A DNA stretch of 29,231 nt from Gammaproteobacteria bacterium UBA6173 (GTDB lineage Bacteria; Pseudomonadota; Gammaproteobacteria; Pseudomonadales; Pseudohongiellaceae). Both the position numbers and the translations under genes were made by a program. The notes beneath the pieces were generated by a model, which saw nothing but the letters and a program-made list of their open reading frames with translations, was not told where the DNA came from and searched no databases. Shown here piece by piece: positions 24,775 to 29,231 of the stretch. Every line of letters starts with the position of its first letter. Within the stretch, counting starts at the first letter, position 1. The stretch covers positions 917-30,147 of the forward strand of contig DITX01000069.1 of the NCBI GenBank assembly GCA_002422225.1, written 5' to 3'.

Positions 24775-25671
24775 ATGGCAACACGACACTTTCTAACCCT
24801 GCTGGACCTCAGTCCAGCCGAGCTAAGAGACATTATTCATCGCGCAATTGCATTAAAACACAGCAAGATGCCGCGGGAAGAAACACTCAAAAATAAAACG
24901 TTGGCAATGATTTTCGAAAAATCATCCACCCGTACGCGTGTGTCTTTTGAAGTGGCAATGACGCAATTGGGCGGCGCTTCCCTGTTTCTGTCGCCGGCGG
25001 ACACTCAACTCGGTCGGGGTGAAAGTGTTGAGGATAGCGCTAAAGTCCTTTCGCGTATGGTCGATGTCATTACCATACGAACTTACCAGCATGCCAAGTT
25101 AGAGCTTTTTGCGAAACATTCGCGTGTTCCAGTTATTAATTCGCTGACAGATGATTTTCATCCCTGCCAGTTACTTGCCGATATGCAGACGTTTTTTGAG
25201 CGGCGCGGTGATATTGCAGGACACAAAGTTGCCTGGGTTGGTGATGGTCATAACATGTGCCAGTCGTATATTAACGCCGCCAAACAGTTTGATTTTGAAT
25301 TGGTCATTGCGTGTCCTGAGGGCTTTGAACCTGATCAGTATCTGTTGGATCGCACCGGAGACAGAGTGTCTGTTGTGAGAGATCCGCTGGATGCTGTCCG
25401 GGGTGCCAGTCTGGTCGCCACCGATGTGTGGGCTTCGATGGGCCATGAGGAAGAGCGCAAGATTCGACTCGACCGCTTTAGTGGATATCAGGTGACACGT
25501 GAGCTTATGTCGTCTGCACGCAGTGATGCTTTGTTTCTGCATTGCCTGCCAGCACACCGAGGCGAGGAAGTTGCCGCGGATGTGCTGGATGCACCAGACA
25601 GCGTGGTTTGGGACGAAGCTGAAAACCGGTTGCATGCACAGAAGGCCTTGCTGGAGTTTCTGTGCAAATGA
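24775..25671 (+). CDS. argF: Ornithine carbamoyltransferase
   Basis: Transfers the carbamoyl group to ornithine to give citrulline, the substrate of ArgG. From the ATG at 24775 there are 298 residues, starting MATRHFLTLLDLSP, as in other anabolic enzymes. Carbamoyl-phosphate is bound by SSTRTRVSFE, with HPCQLLADMQT in the middle. Ornithine is bound by the WASMG and HCLPAHRGEEV segments. The open frame reaches back to 24700, but those 25 residues do not resemble the family. It is followed 69 bp later by the PAS-GGDEF-EAL gene, possibly cotranscribed. Confidence 0.97.
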   Translation: MATRHFLTLLDLSPAELRDIIHRAIALKHSKMPREETLKNKTLAMIFEKSSTRTRVSFEVAMTQLGGASLFLSPADTQLGRGESVEDSAKVLSRMVDVITIRTYQHAKLELFAKHSRVPVINSLTDDFHPCQLLADMQTFFERRGDIAGHKVAWVGDGHNMCQSYINAAKQFDFELVIACPEGFEPDQYLLDRTGDRVSVVRDPLDAVRGASLVATDVWASMGHEEERKIRLDRFSGYQVTRELMSSARSDALFLHCLPAHRGEEVAADVLDAPDSVVWDEAENRLHAQKALLEFLCK

Positions 25672-25723
25672 CATCAAATGAACGTCTTGCTAGTAGACTT
25701 GTTCAGTTCATAAGGGAAACAGC

Positions 25724-25744
25724 ATGGCAGTTTGCAGTTTATGA
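25724..25744 (+). CDS. Six-codon leader frame overlapping the next gene's start
   Basis: ATG at 25724 has the best ribosome site in this gap (AAGGGA with 6-nt spacing) but encodes only MAVCSL before TGA at 25742-25744. That TGA overlaps an ATG at 25741 as ATGA, which is in frame with the following large gene. The pattern suggests translational coupling through a tiny upstream frame. A sequencing frameshift near the start is the main alternative. Confidence 0.4.
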   Translation: MAVCSL

Positions 25745-27576
25745 CAATCGCGCATGTGCTGATCGCCAGTCTGGCTGCGCTGAGTCTGCTGCTGTTTATT
25801 GTTTTGCTGCTGCGTCAGCGCGGCTGGCGCATCTATAGTCCGCGAGACAAACAGATCAATGCCCACCTGAATGCGCAATCAATGCGTATTCTCTCCAGTG
25901 TCGTCGAGCAAAGCCGCAGCGGTGTGATCATTGCTGATCGCCATGGCGTGATCGAGTATGTCAATCCACGCTATACACAAATCACTGGCTATAGCAGCTC
26001 AGAAGCGACTGGACGTGTTGCCGAGCTTATTAAAAATGAAGCGTTGACTGATGCCAATAATCTCAGCCTGCACGAAGCCATGCAGCTGGGTGCCGGCTGG
26101 GAAACCTTTATGGTCAGTATCCGTAAAAATGGTGAGCGTTTTTGGCAGCAAGTCACTGCCTCCCCTATTCTCGATGAGCTCGGCACTTTGTGCCACATTG
26201 TGCTGAACATCGAAGATATCAGCGAGCGTGTTGAAACGCAGGCGCAAATGGAAAAGCTGGCTTTCTATGATCCGTTAACCGGCTTAGAGAATCGGCGGCT
26301 ATTTAAAGATCGCCTTGATCAAGCGCTCAAGCGGGTGCGCCGCAGCAAAAAAAATATGGTATTGCTGTTTCTGGATCTGGACCAGTTCAAGCGTATTAAT
26401 GATACCTTGGGCCATGATGCGGGTGATGAGCTCTTGTGTATTGTTGCCCAGCGCTTACGCAGTTGCGTGCGAGAGGAAGATATTGTCTGTCGCTTGGGCG
26501 GTGACGAATTCACGATTTTACTGGCAGATGTTGCACATGCCGATGATGCCGGTAATGTTGCCCGTAAAATTCTGCAATCTTTGCAGTATCCTATTGATCT
26601 TGGCGCGCAGGAAGTGACGGTCAGCTGTAGCATCGGGATTACCATCGCACCTGAAGACAGTATGAACGCCAGCGTGTTGATGCGAAATGCCGATCTGGCC
26701 ATGTATCGGGCGAAAGACAAGGGTCGAAACAATTTCCAATACTTCACAGACGACATGAATATCGAGTCGCAAGCTCGTATGTCTCTTGAAAGTGAGTTGA
26801 GAATAGCCCTGAATAATAAGGACTTTATAGTTTACTTCCAGCCGCAGATTGATCTTGATAAGCAACGCATCTGTGGGTTCGAAGCGTTGGTTCGCTGGCG
26901 TCATGAGCAGTTCGATTTGATTCCTCCGGACCGGTTTATCCCGGTTGCTGAGGAAACTGGATTGATTGTGAAACTGGGTGAACTGGTGTTGCATCAGGCA
27001 TGTACCCAATTGCGCGCAATGCAGCTGGATAGTTCCCATCGCTACACCGTTGCTGTCAATTTGTCAGCGCGCCAGTTCAGGGATAAAAACCTAGTCAGTA
27101 TGGTTAGGCAGACTTTACAAGAAACAGGTTTGGATCCGCATTTTCTGGAGCTGGAAATCACAGAAAGCATGTTGATGGACGATATTGAGCAAGCCATTGG
27201 CATTCTTACAGAACTTAAAATACTTGGCGTCGCAATTGCGATTGATGATTTTGGCACCGGACACTCATCACTGAGCTATTTGACACGTTTGCCCGTCGAC
27301 AAACTCAAGGTGGATCGCTCATTTGTCAGCAACTTGCCCGATAGCGCGCGTCATACTGCAATTGCGACGGCCATTATTGCAATGGCGCAGAGACTGCGTA
27401 TGAAGGTGGTTGCCGAAGGTGTTGAGACGCAGGCGCAAGCCAGTTTTCTTGAAGAGCATCACTGTTTTATTTTGCAGGGTTTCCTGTATGGACGCCCCGT
27501 CAGTGCACATGATTTGCCGGCATTGATGCTGGAACTTGAGCCGAAAATCCGCCGAACCGTGCTGGCCGTCCACTAG
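25741..27576 (+). CDS. Membrane-anchored PAS-GGDEF-EAL c-di-GMP enzyme
   Basis: Predicted to make and/or degrade cyclic di-GMP, the second messenger that switches between motility and attachment. 611 residues from ATG 25741. One N-terminal membrane helix (about 4-25), a PAS domain (about 55-165, VEQSRSGVIIADRHG to NIEDISERV), a GGDEF domain with intact GGDEF at 253-257 and an inhibitory-site RxxD (REED) five residues before it, and an EAL domain with EALVRW at 381-386, NLSARQF, ELEITES and DDFGTGHSSL. Both active sites look complete, so the net activity cannot be told from sequence. A TTG at 25732 is an alternative start. It lies near several flagellar genes, which fits a motility role, but that is inference. 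Confidence 0.93.
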   Translation: MTIAHVLIASLAALSLLLFIVLLLRQRGWRIYSPRDKQINAHLNAQSMRILSSVVEQSRSGVIIADRHGVIEYVNPRYTQITGYSSSEATGRVAELIKNEALTDANNLSLHEAMQLGAGWETFMVSIRKNGERFWQQVTASPILDELGTLCHIVLNIEDISERVETQAQMEKLAFYDPLTGLENRRLFKDRLDQALKRVRRSKKNMVLLFLDLDQFKRINDTLGHDAGDELLCIVAQRLRSCVREEDIVCRLGGDEFTILLADVAHADDAGNVARKILQSLQYPIDLGAQEVTVSCSIGITIAPEDSMNASVLMRNADLAMYRAKDKGRNNFQYFTDDMNIESQARMSLESELRIALNNKDFIVYFQPQIDLDKQRICGFEALVRWRHEQFDLIPPDRFIPVAEETGLIVKLGELVLHQACTQLRAMQLDSSHRYTVAVNLSARQFRDKNLVSMVRQTLQETGLDPHFLELEITESMLMDDIEQAIGILTELKILGVAIAIDDFGTGHSSLSYLTRLPVDKLKVDRSFVSNLPDSARHTAIATAIIAMAQRLRMKVVAEGVETQAQASFLEEHHCFILQGFLYGRPVSAHDLPALMLELEPKIRRTVLAVH

Positions 27577-27609
27577 ATGTAGTGGTGTTATACCCGCTTT
27601 AAACACAAC

Positions 27610-27618
27610 TTATCCACA
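27610..27618 (+). promoter_or_regulatory. DnaA box 1 upstream of nrdA
   Basis: TTATCCACA matches the DnaA consensus exactly. It lies 30 nt upstream of the candidate -35 element of nrdA. In E. coli, DnaA boxes upstream of nrdAB link ribonucleotide reductase expression to replication initiation. Confidence 0.75.
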
Positions 27619-27620
27619 AG

Positions 27621-27629
27621 CTATCCACA
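27621..27629 (+). promoter_or_regulatory. DnaA box 2 upstream of nrdA
   Basis: CTATCCACA differs from the DnaA consensus only at the first base. It is in the same orientation as box 1 and offset by 11 bp, about one helical turn, so two DnaA molecules could bind side by side. Confidence 0.65.
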
Positions 27630-27639
27630 CAAAAAGCAC

Positions 27640-27668
27640 TTGCAATCGCGCAGCGACCGCACTATCTT
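27640..27668 (+). promoter_or_regulatory. Candidate nrdA promoter
   Basis: TTGCAA, a 17-bp spacer and TATCTT give 4/6 matches at each element. The -10 is covered by the upstream NrdR box, and the second NrdR box lies just after the predicted start of transcription (about 27675), the arrangement expected for repression. The leader would be about 100 nt. Confidence 0.5.
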
Positions 27669-27672
27669 GTGC
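27657..27672 (+). promoter_or_regulatory. NrdR box 1 (over the -10)
   Basis: The core CACTATCTTG (27660-27669) matches the NrdR core CWATATATWG at 8 of 10 positions. It is the weaker of a pair; the core-to-core distance to the second box is 31 bp, about three helical turns, which is the usual spacing for NrdR sites. Confidence 0.65.
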
Positions 27673-27687
27673 CCTGTCCGCAAAAAT

Positions 27688-27703
27688 CATCTATATATTG
27701 TAT
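27688..27703 (+). promoter_or_regulatory. NrdR box 2
   Basis: The core CTATATATTG (27691-27700) matches the NrdR core CWATATATWG at all 10 positions. Together with box 1 it forms the paired operator of the dNTP-sensing repressor NrdR. No nrdR gene is in the window. Confidence 0.8.
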
Positions 27704-27711
27704 TTCGGGGT

Positions 27712-27727
27712 CTGGTCGTGAGACCAG
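27712..27727 (+). other. GNRA-capped hairpin in the nrdA leader
   Basis: CTGGTC-GTGA-GACCAG is a perfect 6-bp stem closed by a GUGA (GNRA) tetraloop, about 50 nt before the nrdA start. No U-tract follows. It may stabilise the leader; no known riboswitch is recognised. Confidence 0.4.
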
Positions 27728-27775
27728 TACACGCATCAGGCTCCGAGTCATCATAAAAACATCATGGAGAAGTCA

Positions 27776-29231
27776 ATGCAAACCAACACTCCCAGCTATG
27801 GCAGCCCTTCTGTCAGCTCCCGTCCAGCGACCCGGTCGAGCGAAGAGTTGCCAGCGACTGCGCCTGGTCAATTGCGAGTCATCAAGCGTAATGGCGCCGT
27901 CGTGATCTATGATGAATCAAAAATTGTGGTGGCAATCACCAAAGCTTACCTGGCCATCGAAGGCGGCCCTGCGGCAGCTTCGGCCCGCGTACGTGAAACC
28001 GTGGCAAAAATGGCTGCTCAGATCAGTACCATTTTTAAACGCCGTATGCCATCAGGTGGCTCTATCCATATTGAAGAAATTCAAGATCAGGTAGAGCTGG
28101 CGATGATGCGCACGGGCGAGCATAAAGTAGCTCGCGCCTATGTTTTATATCGTGCGGAACACGCGCGTCTGCGTGATCAGCAGCGAGCACGCGAACAACC
28201 TTCCGAGTCCAGTATTCTGGTGACCTATCAGGATGGCACCAAGGGGTCCTTGGATACATTGCGTTTGCGAACTGTGATCGACGAGGCGTGTGCTGGATTG
28301 GAAGGTGTATCCAGCGATGCGATTTATCAGGAAACCCTGAAGAACCTGTATCCCGGCGTTAAAATGGACGACGTACGTACGTCGGCAGTGATGACTGCGC
28401 GTACTTTGGTCGAGCAGGATCCTAATTATTCTTATGTGACGGCACGGTTGCTGTTGGACACCCTGCGTTCAGAGGCGCTGGGGTTCCTTGGCGTGACTGA
28501 CAGCGCGACACAAAGCGAAATGCATTACCGCTACCCTTCGGTGCTGCGTCCATACATCGAAAAAGGTGTTGAACTTGGTTTGTTGTCATCTCACCTGCTG
28601 GACTACGATCTGGACGTATTAGGTGATGCACTTAACGCAGAGCGCGACACACAATTTACTTATCTTGGGCTGCAGACACTCTACGATCGTTACTTTATTC
28701 ACAGCAACGGTGTGCGTTTTGAGCTTCCGCAGATATTTTTTATGCGGGTTGCCATGGGGTTGGCGAGCAATGAGACGGATCGCGAAGCCAGAGCGATCGA
28801 GTTTTATAACCTGATCTCCAGCTTTGACTATATGGTGTCCACACCACAGCTGTTTAACTCGGGTACTTTGCGCCCACAGCTTTCTTCCTGCTTTCTGACA
28901 ACAGTGCCGGACGATCTGCATGGCATATACAGCGCCATCAAAGACAACGCCATGCTGTCCAAATGGGCTGGTGGGCTGGGTAATGACTGGACGCCGGTAC
29001 GCGCATTAGGTGCTGGCATCAAGGGTACTAATGGCAAATCACAAGGTATCGTGCCCTTTCTGAAGGTAGTGAATGATACGGCGGTAGCGGTCAATCAAGG
29101 TGGCAAACGCAAAGGCGCAGTCTGTGCTTATCTTGAAACCTGGCACCTTGATATCGAAGAGTTTCTGGAGTTGCGCAAAAACACGGGTGATGATCGTCGT
29201 CGTACACATGACATGAACACGGCCAACTGGA
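27776..29231 (+). CDS. nrdA: Class Ia ribonucleoside-diphosphate reductase alpha subunit (partial, N-terminal 485 residues)
   Basis: Catalytic subunit that reduces ribonucleoside diphosphates to deoxy forms with NrdB. The frame runs off the right edge. From the ATG at 27776, with a GGAG ribosome site, an N-terminal Ser/Pro-rich tail (1-30) is followed by two ATP-cone domains: about residues 35-140 (QLRVIKRNGAVVIYDESKI onward) and about 143-225 (SILVTYQDGTKGSLDT onward). Paired cones are a feature of Pseudomonas-type NrdA, whereas E. coli has one. The catalytic barrel then begins, with the first redox-active Cys in PQLSSCFLTTVPDDL (about residue 371). The allosteric and active-site loops beyond the edge are not visible. 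Confidence 0.95.
   Translation, partial: MQTNTPSYGSPSVSSRPATRSSEELPATAPGQLRVIKRNGAVVIYDESKIVVAITKAYLAIEGGPAAASARVRETVAKMAAQISTIFKRRMPSGGSIHIEEIQDQVELAMMRTGEHKVARAYVLYRAEHARLRDQQRAREQPSESSILVTYQDGTKGSLDTLRLRTVIDEACAGLEGVSSDAIYQETLKNLYPGVKMDDVRTSAVMTARTLVEQDPNYSYVTARLLLDTLRSEALGFLGVTDSATQSEMHYRYPSVLRPYIEKGVELGLLSSHLLDYDLDVLGDALNAERDTQFTYLGLQTLYDRYFIHSNGVRFELPQIFFMRVAMGLASNETDREARAIEFYNLISSFDYMVSTPQLFNSGTLRPQLSSCFLTTVPDDLHGIYSAIKDNAMLSKWAGGLGNDWTPVRALGAGIKGTNGKSQGIVPFLKVVNDTAVAVNQGGKRKGAVCAYLETWHLDIEEFLELRKNTGDDRRRTHDMNTANW

Noticed and set aside
24498..24896. A 132-residue plus-strand frame covering the grxD-argF gap.
   Set aside because: It begins inside grxD and runs into argF in another frame, has no recognisable domain or good ribosome site, and has the Arg/Cys-rich composition of a shadow frame.
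1..29231. Mobile elements, CRISPR arrays, tRNA or rRNA genes.
   Set aside because: No transposase or integrase motifs, no regularly spaced repeats and no tRNA- or rRNA-like segments were seen; nearly all sequence is accounted for by coding regions.

Overview
The window is a gene-dense stretch of a flagellated, Gram-negative gammaproteobacterial chromosome. Supporting signs are a sigma-54-controlled flagellar regulatory pair (flrBC/fleSR), MotY, an Rnf/Rsx-type operon ending in nth, RNase T, a dihydroorotase of the E. coli PyrC type, and a class Ia ribonucleotide reductase with two ATP-cones. The set metG, dcd, rsx-nth, argG-motY-pyrC-rnt-grxD-argF resembles the Pseudomonas gene neighbourhood, so a Pseudomonas-related or marine gammaproteobacterial lineage is likely. 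The species cannot be told. I see no rRNA, tRNA, CRISPR, insertion sequence or prophage. No gene-free stretch exceeds 300 bp; the longest are 12647-12868, 24518-24774, 7877-8102 and 27577-27775.

Region 1 (1-7876, minus strand): flagellar operon reading flrB, flrC, fliE, fliF, fliG, fliH, fliI (fliI runs off the left edge). It starts from a near-perfect sigma-54 promoter (7926-7942) with a FleQ/FlrA-box-like palindrome about 85 bp upstream of the predicted start of transcription (7992-8009). Region 2 (8103-12646, minus): rubredoxin, metG, a secreted trypsin-like protease with PDZ domains, and dcd.

Region 3 (12869-19111, plus): rsxA, rsxB, rsxC, rsxD, rsxE, nth and a glycosyltransferase, tightly coupled, mostly by ATGA overlaps. 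This is the most unusual part. rsxG is absent. All four cysteines that in known Rnf complexes hold the intramembrane [2Fe-2S] cluster (two in RsxA, two in RsxE) are replaced (Glu26 and Ser117; Ala22 and Ala114), while the cysteines of RsxB and RsxC and the flavinylation Thr of RsxD are kept. It looks like a coherent reduced Rnf variant in which the A/E-cluster-to-G step has been lost as a unit. A rubredoxin gene is transcribed divergently from it.

Region 4 (19097-22361, minus): a second glycosyltransferase, argG and motY. Region 5 (22484-27576): pyrC-rnt, grxD (minus), argF, and a PAS-GGDEF-EAL c-di-GMP enzyme with all motifs intact. Region 6 (27577-29231): a compact nrdA control region with two DnaA boxes, a promoter overlapped by one of two NrdR boxes set 31 bp apart, and a leader hairpin, followed by the 5' part of nrdA.
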